A stretch of DNA of 64,000 nucleotides, taken from NCBI RefSeq assembly GCF_000406165.1, contig NZ_CM001977.1:1475498-1539497 (forward strand), given 5' to 3'. A program made the translations under genes and the position numbers. This document shows positions 7,205-19,800 of the stretch, in pieces. This DNA comes from Dickeya zeae NCPPB 2538. GTDB lineage: Bacteria > Pseudomonadota > Gammaproteobacteria > Enterobacterales > Enterobacteriaceae. Under the pieces are notes generated by a model, which made no database searches, had not been told where the DNA came from, and was given only the letters and a program-made list of their open reading frames with translations. How positions within the stretch are numbered: the stretch's first letter is position 1; every line of letters begins with the position of its first letter.

Positions 7205-7868
7205 AATAACTCCATTTAAAATGTTTTGGTTTTAAAAAGTAATAAATGTTTGTCCATAAAAATGGTGACAGCGTTTATGGTATCCGATGTTCTCTGGATA
7301 AATGAAATTATATTTTATTGCCCATCTATAGAATGAGTGTGGTTAATATATTAGCTTGATAACCATTTTCATTTAAAGCAATTATTGCATTCCCAGTTTC
7401 ATTGCATTTTATTGCACTTTTATTGCATTGAATTGATGACATGATTTGAATGGTATTCATTTCGTTTGAAATTATTTTCCATCTTGTTAAGATATTTAAC
7501 ACAACGTTTTCAATATAATGCTTTATTTTGGTGATTTATTTTTTCATCTATTTCATTCTGTTTATATCTGGAGTTATGTATTTTTGTTACATTAACTTAT
7601 CATTATAAAACAACATGTTATGTTATTTATGATTTGTTTTTTGTCGTGTTGGTAGGGGGGTGAGTAACATCCTGACAAAAAAATTTTTTGATAGTATTAG
7701 ATGTGTGACTGTTTTTAATGCAATATCCATCAGAATCCTCCGTTTAATGGTAATGGAATATCAAATTCATTGTTCTACGATTAAAACCGCGGTCAAAAGG
7801 GCTATTTGATCGGCTAACTCGCATCTGTTTTGCGGGAAAGAATAAACATAATCACATGGATATGGGTG
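7205..7868. promoter_or_regulatory. AT-rich divergent control region upstream of the PKS gene
   Basis: About 660 bp without a gene, strikingly AT-rich compared with the GC-rich PKS beside it. It separates a leftward membrane-protein gene from the rightward cluster, so it should hold the cluster's main promoter. A perfect TATAAT lies at 7514-7519, but no good -35 sits at the right distance. If used, it would leave a leader of about 340 nt. The region also holds phased ATTGCA repeats (7378-7427). Such AT-rich DNA is typical of H-NS-silenced, horizontally acquired loci; that is inference. Confidence 0.5.
7378..7427. repeat. Four ATTGCA repeats, three of them spaced by one helical turn
   Basis: ATTGCA starts at 7384, 7401, 7411 and 7422, giving spacings of 17, 10 and 11 bp. 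The first copy is also the right half of a perfect palindrome GCAAT-T-ATTGC (7378-7388). Spacing of 10-11 bp places the copies on one face of the DNA, as expected for cooperative binding of a regulator. The candidate regulator is unknown. Confidence 0.45.
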
Positions 7869-10800
7869 ATGGGTATGGATATTGCAATTATAGGGATCTC
7901 TTGTCGTTTTCCTGATGCCAATAACTACAGCGATTTCTGGGAAAATATAATCCATCAGCGCAATTCGGTTTCTGAAATTGCTGATGTTAACCGCGATACA
8001 CAGCCTGATAACCGCAGATCGTTACATTGGCCTGATGCCAGTGAAAAACGATGGGCCGCGTTTGTTAATAATGTTGAGGGTTTTGATAACCAATTCTTTG
8101 GCGTCATCCCAAAAGTCGCCGAAACGATGGATCCCCAACAACGGATCATGCTGGAACTGACCTGGTCTTGCCTGGAAGATGCGGGTATTGCGCCCTCAAC
8201 CTTACGTGGGCATAAAGTCGGCGTTATTCTCGGTGTTTTCAATAACGATTATAAAGAATTACAGGAAAATACCCACGCGCCGATAGAAGCGCATCATTCC
8301 ACGGGTACCGCCACATCGATTATTGCCAACCGTATTTCACACTTCTTTGGTTTTCGCGGTCCGAGTGTCGCCATTGATACGGCCTGTTCGGGCTCATTAA
8401 ATGCCATTCATAATGCTATTCAGGCCATTGCCAGTGGTGATTGTGATATTGCAATCAGCGGTGGTGTTAACCTTATTTTAACTTCTACCCGGCATCAGTC
8501 TTTTGCAAAAATGGGAATGATGTCGCCTACCGGGGCCTGTCACTCTTTTGACAGCCGGGCCGATGGGTATGTCCGTGGCGAAGGCGCGGGTGTGCTGTTA
8601 TTAAAGCCGCTGGATAAAGCACTGGCTGACGGTGATGTCATCCACGGCGTGATTAAAGGCAGCGCGGTTAACCATTGCGGTACCACTTACACGCTGACCT
8701 ATCCCAGCGCAGAAGCCCAGGCCGATGTCATTATTGCCGCACACACGAACGCGGGCGTACCGGTTGATTCGATTGGTCTGGTGGAAGCGCATGGTACCGG
8801 AACACCCAAAGGTGACCCGATTGAATTTTCCGGGCTTACCCATGCTTTCAGTACGCTCGCCCAGCAACAAGGGGCGACGTTAAATGAGGCTTATTGCGGT
8901 GTGACATCGGTGAAGAGCAACATCGGTCACCTTGAAGCCGCGGCCGGTGTGGCCGGTATCATCAAAGTACTACTGGCGTTTAAACACCGCACGTTACCGC
9001 CATTGCGCCATTTCCAGGCGCTTAACCCCAAAATTGACACCTCCTCAACGCCCTTTTTCTTCGTCGATAAGGCCCGTGAGTGGCCGCGACTGACAGAAAA
9101 CACGCCTCGCCGTGCGGGGGTGAGCTCGTTTGGCTTTGGCGGGACCAATGCTCACATCGTACTGGAAGAGGCGCCTGAGCCGGTCAACGCCGTGCATCAG
9201 GAAAACCCACCAGCGGCGGATACACCTTATTTAATTGCACTGTCTGCGAAAAGCCCGGCCGCGTTGTTGCAGCGTCAGAAAGATTTGATCGACTGGTTGC
9301 GTGAGCATGCTGACGCGTCGTTAAGCGCGGTAAGTGCAACATTGCTGCTGCGCCGTGATCACCTCGCTTATCGCTATAGCTGTGTAGGCAGTGACCGTCA
9401 GGCTATTATTCAGGCGCTGACGCAGGCAGTGGAGCAAGGCCCGGTGTCGTTGCAAGAGCATGTGGTAGATGACGCACAGGCACTGGAAAATGCCCGCATC
9501 GAGGGGGAATCTCTGTTTGATGCGTTGCGCGAAGCGGATTCGACTGCCGCGACGCCGCTGTTGCAGCAATTGGGCGCTTGTTATGTGCGAGGTGCGCAAC
9601 TGGAGTGGTCCCGGTTATTTGACGGCGCGAATCCACCACACATAGCATTACCCGGTTACCCGTTTATTCATACGGCATTTTGGCTGAGTGACAGCTATCG
9701 TGCCGACGCCGCTGCCTCAGCGTTACGTGGTGCGCGTCACCGTGTCGTCAATGTTGGCAGCTCTCGCTATCAGGCCCGGTTGCAGGGCGATGAGTTTTTT
9801 ATTGCCGGTCATCAGATTGGCGGCCAGACCATACTGCCGGGTGTAGTTTATCTCGAACTGGTTCGCGCCGCGTTTACCGATGCTATCGCGCTAAACGAGG
9901 CTGACGCCCTCAGTTTCTCTCAGGTGGCCTGGTTAAAACCGCTTGAGTTTCATGATGCCGCAACCGATCTGTTTATTCAGCTTGATCCGCATCAACCGGG
10001 TAAACAGTGGCTGTTCCAGGTCATCGATAACGACCAGGCTCTTTACTGTCAGGGGATGGTCGGTTTTTCCGACGCAGAACATCCGGCGTTACCTGCGGTG
10101 TCGTTGACAGACGACGCAGCGGTGCGTGATACGACAGCCAGTTATCAACTGCTTGATAGTCTGCAGATGTGTTATGGCACCGAGCTGCGCGCCATTCAAC
10201 AAATCCAATTCAATGAGCATGCTTGTATTGCCCAACTGGCATTACCCGATGCTCATAGCACCGACTTTGTTATCCACCCGTCGTTAGCGGACGGTGCATT
10301 GCAGTCCGCAGTGGTCTGGGCAACGGAAAAACTGCGCGCTTCGCGTCAGGATAATCAGCAGGGGGCGCTGGTCATCCCCTTCGCACTGGAAGGGCTGGTG
10401 TTGTTACGCCCTTGCCATTCGGCTATGACCGCGACCATCACCGTGTCTGACGAGCATCTGCTTCATGATGGTGTTTTCAAGGTCGATATCCATGTTTGCG
10501 AGGCAAACCACCCTGAACGCGTGGCGCTGGTATTCCGTGGTTTAAGCCTGCGTGTGCTGGATGACACCCTCACGGCCGCTGACCGGTCGAAACCGGAACA
10601 TCGGTTACCGGCGTTATCTGATGGCATCAATCTGTATCAGCCGTACTGGATTGAAAAACCGGTGTCGGCGGCGGATGAGCCGATGACGCAACTGGTGCTG
10701 GTGGGCGAAGAGCAGGATGTCGACTGGCTGGCAAACCTGCTGGCGCAGTCAGAAAACCCGCCGCAGATGCAGCGAGTTCTGCTGGCCTCAGAGCTGGACG

Positions 10801-13800
10801 TGAACCGTGAAGCCGCAAGTGCCTGGGTTCGCCCCGGTCATCATGATGACTTTATCGCCGCGGTCGATGCCCTGTTAGCGCAGGGGGCTACCTTTGAACG
10901 GGTGCTGTGGGCCAGTGCACCACAGGCTAACGTTGATTTTGCTACTCGTCTGAATCAGGGCCCACATAGCCTTTTTGCGCTGACGAAGGCAATGATGCGT
11001 AAAGTGAAGAAGGCCCGCTTTGTTCACTTCCATCTTGCCGACGAGAACCTGCCGGATGTCGCTGCCATCAGCGGTTTTTACCGGACGTTGCGTGTTGAAA
11101 AACCCGCGTACATCGGTCGGGTGGTGCAGTACGAGGCGGTAGCGAATGGCGAACTGGATGCGTCCACCGCTATCGCGGCGTTGATTAAAACCGAATTCAG
11201 TGATGTATCTAAAGATGCGGATGTGCGTTATCGCCAGGGTGTGCGGCTGGTGCGCCGTTTTGTCGTCGATGCACCGTCATCCGCCTCAGCTCACTCGTCA
11301 TCACGCACTATCGCGGCAACGGATACGGCAAATGTGGCCGATGCGCTAAACCGGCCAGTGTCCGCGCCGACGGCTTTGCGTCAGCAGGGAACGTATCTGA
11401 TCACCGGTGGACTGGGTGCGCTGGGGCTGATTTTTGCCCGTTTCCTGTGCTCACGTTACGGTGCCACCGTCTATTTGAGCGGCCGTTCGGCGCTGAATGA
11501 ACAACGCCAGCAGCAGCTTGATGACCTGAATACGCTGGGTGGCAACGCCATTTATCAAGCCTGTGACATGAACGACCCCGCTAGCGTGCAAGGTCTGATT
11601 GGCGCTATTCGCACGGCCGGGCATGAGCTCAACGGTGTCATCCACTCAGCCGGTGTTATCGAAGATAACTTTATTCTGCGTAAAAGCCCGGAAGCCTTTG
11701 GGCGGGTCATCACCCCGAAAGCGATTGGCACCTGGTTGCTGGATGAGGCGACCCGCGAACTGCCGCTCGACTTTTTCGTGTTGTTCTCGTCCGTCACCGG
11801 TGTTCTGGGCAACATGGGGCAGTGTGATTACGCCTTTGGTAATGCCTTCGAAGATTATTTCGCCTTCCAGCGTAATGTTCGGCAACAGCAAGGTGAGCGC
11901 AGCGGCAAAACCCTCTCGCTGAACTGGCCGTATTGGCAGGATGGTGGCATGCGCCTGACCGAGAAAGAAGCAGGCTTCCTGAAAAGCCAGTTCGGGATTG
12001 TGCCGTTGCTGACCGAAGACGGCATCGCGATTTTCGACTATGCCCTGCAAAGTCAGGCCTCGCAGCTGGTAGTTATGCCAGGTGTGCCGGGCGAACGTGC
12101 ACGGATAGACGAGGTGTTGGGCGTTGTTGAACCCACCGTGTCGCCTCAATCATTGCCGCAACAGCCTGATGCAGCAGCAGTAACCACGACGGAGGCGGCC
12201 GACCCGCACGCCTTGCAGGATGGGGTGATCCGTTATTTGTCCGAGCTGTTTGCCAGAAAACTCCAGATCCCGCCGCATTTCGAACGTCATGGCTTCTTCC
12301 GTGATTATGGTTTTGATTCGGTAGTGGTCATTGATTTGGTCAATGAGCTGAAAAAGACATTTGGCAGCGCGTTGCCGATGACGCTGTTTTTTGAATACCA
12401 AACCATGGATGAATTGAGTCGCTTCCTGCTGGAAAACTGTCAGGATGCCTGCCGTGGTTTGCAAGGGAATGCCACGTCAGCGGCGGTGGCGGTGGTACCG
12501 CCTGCGCTTCATGCCGCCGCATCCGCATCGAATAGCGTGCGTGCCGTGGCACCGGCCCCCCGTGCGGCGCAACCGACGCTAAACGAGGATGACATTGCCA
12601 TCATCGGTATCGCCGGGCGTTACCCGGAAGCTCAGAACCTTGAACAGTTTTGGGCCAACCTGAGTCAGGGGCGTGACTGCGTTATCGAGATCCCCGCCGA
12701 TCGCTGGGATGATCGCTGGTTCCAGCAAGGGGCGGCCACACCGGGGAAAAGCTATAGCCGTTGGGGCGGATTCCTGAGTGATGTGGAACGCTTTGATTTG
12801 CGCTATTTCAATATTTCGCCGAAAGAAACGGAAATCATGGATCCGAACGAGTGGCTGTTCCTTGAGAGCGTCACTCACGCCATTGAAGATGCCGGATACA
12901 CGGCAGATAAGCTCGCGCCCGCGCACGCCGGACGGGAAAATCGCGTCGGTGTGTATGTCGGCATGATGTGGGGGGATTACCAGCTTCATGCGGTCACCAG
13001 CCCTGAACAGGAATGGACCACCTCGCATTCGTCTTACTGGTCGGTCGCGAACCGGGTATCGCATTTCTTTAATTTCTCAGGCCCGAGCATGGCGCTGGAC
13101 ACGGCGTGTTCCTCGTCGCTGACCGCTATCCATATCGCGTGTCAGGCGCTTCGCAGCGGCGATATCCCGGTGGCGATTGCCGGTGGCGTCAACCTGTCGC
13201 TACATCCTTATAAATATCACCTGCTATCCAATATGCATTTCCTCTCCTCGGACGGTCGCTGCCGCAGTTTTGGCGAAGGCGGCACCGGGTATGTGCCGGG
13301 TGAAGGGGTTGGTGCCGTGGTATTAAAACCGCTGTCGCGTGCACAGGCAGACGGTGATCACATCTACGGCATTATCCGCGGTACGGCGGTTAATCACGGC
13401 GGTAAAACCTCTGGCTTCACGGTGCCTAACTCGAAGCGCCAGGCAGATTTGATTGCCGAGGCGCTGGAAACCGCCAAGGTGAACCCACGCCATATCAGCT
13501 ACGTCGAGGCGCACGGCACCGGCACCAAATTGGGCGATCCGATTGAAATCAGCGGCCTGAATAAAGCCTTTTCGATTGCCGGGGACAGCAGTAAATACTG
13601 CGCGATCGGTTCGGTGAAAGCCAATATTGGGCATCTGGAGGCGGCGGCGGGCATGTCGGCGCTGACCAAGGTGTTGCTGCAAATGAAGCACCAGACACTG
13701 GTGCCGTCCATCCAATCCGATGTGATTAACCCGTTTATCGATTTTCAGAGTGGGCCGTTCCGGGTTCAGCAATCGCTGGAACACTGGCAGCGCCCGGTGC

Positions 13801-16800
13801 TGGAAGTCACACAGCAGGACGGTCAGTCCGTGACTCGGGAAATCCCGCGTATCGCTGGTATCAGTTCGTTTGGCGCAGGTGGCAGCAACGCCCATCTGAT
13901 CGTCGAGGAATACATTGCACCGCCATCAGCCAGCGTTGATACCGATAAAGGTAAACCGGCGTTAATCGTGTTGTCTGCACGTCGTGAACCAGCGTTGCAG
14001 GCGATGGCTGGGCAACTGGCCGATTTCATCGCACAACATCCGGCACTGTCGTTACAGGATATGGCCTATACGCTGCAAGTTGGGCGTGTGGCGCATGAGT
14101 ATCGTCTGGCGTTTGTCGCTGAAACGGCAACCGAGGCGGTCAACCTGTTGCGCGCCTATACCCAACAGCAATTATCGGGCCTGAGCACCGGACATCGGGA
14201 CAATCTACGTCAAACGAATGCACGTCAGGCAACGTCAACGCCGCCGTTGGCTGAGTGGTTAAAACAAGGGCGTCTTGGCGCGCTGGGTGAAGCCTGGGCG
14301 AACGGACATGAGGTGGACTGGAGCCAGTTGCATGCGACAACACGCCGCCAGCGTCTGTCTCTGCCCGGTTATGCCTTCCAGCGTCAGGACTGCTGGGCAC
14401 CGGCATTGCCTGCCACGGCATCGCTGACTAACGCTGCGTCAGGGGTTGGCGTGCTGCACCCGCTGATTGACGCCAATATCTCCACGCTGGCCGTGCAGGC
14501 ATTTCGCAAACGGCTGCGGGCAGAGGAGTTTTTCCTGAGCGATCACCGTCTTGGCGATAACCGTATTTTGCCGGGTGCCGCGTATATCGAGATGGCGCTG
14601 AGCGCCAGCGAGCTGGCGTTGCAGGGCCGGGCGTTGCCTGCCTCTGGCGAACGGCCGCTGTTGTCGCAGGTACAGAATATTCAATGGCGTCAGCCTGTTC
14701 TGGTCGACAGTGATGATATGGAGGTGGAGATCGCGCTGACTCCGTCGCAAGGGGGGCTGGATTTTGACATCTACCGTGCGGATGGCGAGCAACGTCATGT
14801 CTACGGTAGCGGCCGCTTGTGCGAAGACGCGTCTCCCCAGCCGGAACCGACTAACCTGCAACGCTTGCAGGCGAATGGTCAGGTTTACCAGCGTAACGAT
14901 ATTGACGCGGCGTTCCGGCAACGTGGTTTTACGCTGGGTCCGACCTTTCAGGTGATTGAATGTCTGTATGCCAATGCCGAAGAAGCGCTGGCAGAACTGA
15001 AATTTCCTGATGGCTTGTCAGCCGAGTCGGTTGTGCAGCCGTTTATCCTGCCACCGTCACTGCTGGACGGCGCACTGCGCACCGCGCTGGGTATTGGTGG
15101 CTTTAGCACCACGGCGAATACGCTGGAAGTCCCGGTCGCGCTGGCAAAACTGCAGATATTCAAGCCGATTGACGGGATTTGCTATGCCTATGCGCGTCGT
15201 GATAACGCCGTCGGTGGGGCGACGGCGAGCTACCACATCGATTTGCTCGATAGCATCGGTAATGTAGTGGTCCGGCTCACCCAATTGCAGACGCAGGCGG
15301 TGCCGCATCTGGGAATGAAATCTTCACGGGCGGTGAAAGCGACATCCAGTGCGCCGATGCGTGCCGACGTCACCCGTGCGCCTCAGCCGGTTGCGGTTGC
15401 ATCGACAGTACCGGTTGCATCGCAGCAATCCTCGGGGGCAGTGTCTGCCCGTGACGCTCTGGTCAGTACGCTGATTGCTCAGGTTGTCGATGTGACCAAA
15501 CTGGACATCGGTGAAGTTACCGCCAGCGGGCCGTTATCGAATTATGGTCTGGATTCGATGATGATCCTGGCGTTGAACGAGAAACTTGCCGCCGCGTTTG
15601 AGGGGCTGCCACAAACGCTGTTCTATGAATATGAAGACCTCGCCTCGCTGGCAGACTATCTGCTGGAGAATTACCCTGGGCAGGTAACGGCGTTCACGGG
15701 CGTCGTCGCGGCCGCACCACAAGCGGTGGCACCACAGATAGCATCAACAGAAGCCACTGCACCAGCCATCGCATCCGCAACAGCACCCACCCTTTCGGTG
15801 CGTGACAGCGTGCTGGATTATCTGATGGCTAATATCGTGGAGGTCACGAAGCTGGATGCCAGCGAAGTGAGACCGGCCACGCAACTGTCGGATTACGGCC
15901 TGGATTCGATGATGATTCTGGCGCTGAACGGTAAGCTGGCGGCCACCTTTGGTGAGGTGTCACAAACCCTGTTTTATGAATACCCGGACATCGACTCGCT
16001 GGCTGATTTCCTGTGTGAAAGCTACCCGGAACAGGTTGCCGCATTGCAGCCAACGACAGCGGTTGCACCGGCACCGGTGGCATTAACGCTGCCAGAAGAA
16101 AGCCGGGTGTCTGCTGCGACAGGCGATGCCGAGGGGAACGATGATACGGCCAGCCGTGGACTGTTCGACAGTCTGACGGCGGCGATCGGCACGACGGCGG
16201 CCAACCTGTCGGTACAGACGCCGCTGTGGCAATGGCCGCTCGATACCGTCAACCTGATTCGTCTGCAGCATGAACTGGACGCACGCTTTACCGGTGTGCA
16301 TGCCAGCGCCGTCTACCGTTATCAGACGCTGGCGGAATGGGCTGACACGCTGCAGGTTGCACCGCAGCCAGCATCGGCACCCGCACACACCAACGGGGTA
16401 TCGGCCACACCGGCACGCCCGACGTTGGCCAGTTTGTTAAACCATTCGCGTATCGATGCGCTGAAACGCCATACCTCGGGTGAAGCCGGTGCGAGCAGCG
16501 ATATTGCCGTGATCGGGCTCAGTGGACGTTATCCGGGCGCTCGCAATGTCGATGAGTTCTGGGCCAATTTGACCAGCGGTGTTGATAGCGTTAGCGAAAT
16601 TCCGCTGTCGCGTTGGGATTATCACCCGCACTTCTCGCCAGAGCGGGGGCCGAAGAACAAGGTGTACAGCAAATGGGGCGGATTTATCGATGATGTGGAT
16701 AAGTTCGACAGCCAGTATTTCAATATTTCGCCGCGCGAAGCCGAACTGCTGGACCCACAAGAGCGACTGTTCCTGCAAACCGCCTGGGAATGTATCTCAG

Positions 16801-19800
16801 ACGCCAGCTACTCTCGCCAGGCGCTGAGTAAGGCTCAGGTCGGCGTCTATGTCGGGGTGATGTGGTCGCATTATCAATGCATTGAAACGACGGAAAAACA
16901 GCATGAATCGGGCTGGGCGATGTCGCTGCATTCCTCGGTCGCTAACCGCGTGTCATTCTATTTCAATCTGAATGGCCCGAGCGTGGCGCTGGATACCATG
17001 TGCTCGTCCTCGCTCACGGCGCTGCATATGGCCTGTCAGGCGATCCAAAACGGCGATTGCAACATGGCGATAGCCGGTGGCATCAATCTGATTGTGCACC
17101 CGATGAAGTACTACCAACTGGGGCAGAACCAATTCCTGTCCAGCGATGGGCGTTGCCGTGCCTTCGGCGAAGGCGGTGATGGCTATGTTCCCGGTGAAGG
17201 GATGGGGGCGGTGTTGCTCAAACCGTTGCAGCAGGCAATTGCCGATGGCGACCAGATTTATGGTGTTATCAAGGCAACGGCGCTGAATCACGGCGGCAAG
17301 ACCAGCGGCTTTACCGTGCCGAATCAGGCGGCGCAGAGCAACGTTATCAGTACTGCGCTGTCGCGTGCAGGCTGGGATCCTGCCAGCGTCGATTACATTG
17401 AGGCGCACGGCACCGGCACCATGCTGGGTGACCCGATTGAAATTTCCGGCCTGACCAAAGCCTTTTCACGCATCAGTGCTCAACATTACCGTGATCAACA
17501 CCACGCACAGCAAGGCATCACGCCTGCGCTGTTGCCGGGGCAGTGCCGCATCGGTTCGGTGAAAAGCAATATCGGGCATCTGGAGTCTGCCGCCGGTATC
17601 GCCGGGTTGACCAAAATCCTGCTGCAGCTGCGTCACCGTCAGATAGTACCGTCGCTGCATTCATACACGCTGAATGAAAAAATTAACTTTGCCGCGTCGC
17701 CATTTCGCGTGGTGCAGTCGCTCGAACCGTGGGATGCCGCAAGTGATCACCCGCGCCGTGCTGGCCTGAGCGCCTTCGGGGCAGGTGGCTCCAACGCCCA
17801 CGTGTTGATAGAAGAAGCACCGACGCGGGCTTCGGCCTACCTGCAACCGGGTGAACCACGGCTGTTTGTGCTCTCGGCAGATAGCGACGCGCGTTTAGCG
17901 CTGTATGTCGAGCGGATGGTGCACTTCCTGCGCCAGGCGGTACGTGAACCACACACCGCGCCGGATTTTGACTCGCTGGCCTTCTCTTCACTGGTCGGTC
18001 GCGATGCCATGACGGAACGTCTGGCCGTGGTGGCGAGCAGTCTGGACGACCTGCTGAACCAGCTTGAGCAGTACCAGCGCGACGGCGCGGCGAAGCAACT
18101 GTTCCGCGGACATCTTGCGGGCGGTGGCGAGCGTCTGGATACCATTCTTGAAGGCAAACAGCTTGATGAGCTGATCACTAGTCTGGTGCAGGAACGCCAA
18201 CTGCTGCGTTTAGGGCGGTTGTGGACCACGATGCTGGATGTGAACTGGCAGCAGTTTGCACCGTCACTTTTTACTACCAAGGGAATGACCACCAGCGGAA
18301 GCACCACCAGCACAACGGCAGGATCGGTGCGTCGGGTGTCGTTCCCGCCGCTACCGCTGATGCTGCGTAGCCACTGGCTGGCGCTGCCGTCGACTCAGGA
18401 CGCTTCACACCGTGCGACATCGCTGCATCCGTTGATCGATCAGAATATTTCAACGCTGGCGCAGCAGAAATTTACCAAGCAACTGACCGGGCAAGAGCGT
18501 TACCTGCGTGACCATGTGGTCGGTAGCCGTGACGCGCGGATGATTTTACCCGGCTCGGCCTACATCGAAATGCTCCATGCGGCCGGTCAACTGGCGATGG
18601 AAAGCGACTGGACGGTAGCGGCAATCCGCAACCTGATGTGGATGAACGCGCTTGAGGTGGACAGCGAGCCGGTGGAGGTGGAGATCGCACTGGCGCATAC
18701 CGGCGACGACAACGTACAGGTCGCTGTGCGTAACCGCCATACCGATGTGCTCTCGCTGGAGGCCGAACTGGTCTACCGCCCGCAAGCGGAACAGCCGGAA
18801 GAGGAGTGGATCGATCTTGAAGCCTTGCGTAACAGCGGTAAACACGAAAGCGATCAGGCTGCTATCTATGCCGATTTTGCTCGCATGGGCTTCGCGTATG
18901 GCCCGAGCTATCAGGTGACCCGTGAGCGCTATCGCTTCGCGGACGCCGCGCTGAGCCACCTGTGCCTGCCGGAGGGCGTGCATGCCGATGCGTTTTATCT
19001 GCACCCGTCACTGTTGGATGGGGCACTGCGTACCTGTCTGGCGGTCGGGCTGGAGCAGGTGGAATACGCCACGCCTATCGTGCCGTTCTCGCTGGGGGAA
19101 CTGGAGTTCCGCCATCCGCTCGGTACGGAGTGCTATGCCTATGTGACACCAGCCCAGTCGCAAGCCGGGGGTCAGCAGGTGGGCAGCACCATTCAGAAAC
19201 ACGATATTACGTTGCTGGATGCCACCGGTCGGGTGCTGGCGCGGCTGCGTGATTTCGCCGCCCGCAGACTGGAGCAGGATGCCCGTTCGGCACAGCCTTC
19301 GGCATCGCAAGACGTACAGTACTATGCCTACGAATGGCAGGCATCACCGTTACCGGCGGTCGTTTCTGATGCGTCAACGCGTACCGCGACGACGCGGGTG
19401 TTGGTGCTCAGCGATAACGAGAGCCTGGCTGAAGCGCTGCGTGCACGCTATGGCGATGACGCCAGCCTCATCACCGCGACAGCGGCCAGCGCGTTCGCCC
19501 AGCATGATAGCCACCGCTTTAGCGTTGATACCCAATCGGCCTCCAGCATGCGGGCGTTGTGTGAGCAGTTGGCCGAACAGCAGCTGTGGCCGACCCACAT
19601 CGTGCAGGCGATTGGCACCGATAACCATTTTGATGATGTCACCGCCATTGGCAACGCATCGCCATTGCATGCGCCATTACAGTCGTTACGGCACCTGTTT
19701 GTGGCGCTGGAAACGGTCAATCCGGGGCAAGCGCTGCGCTGCGTCAACGTCTATACCGCGTCTGATGACCAGGTGGAACCGCACCAGGAGGCGGTCAGCG

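Noticed and set aside
15450..15700. Tandem ACPs as evidence of beta-branching
   Set aside because: Beta-branching needs an HMG-CoA-synthase-like enzyme, a donor ACP and enoyl-CoA hydratases. None is found in the cluster; the MaoC protein is of a different fold.
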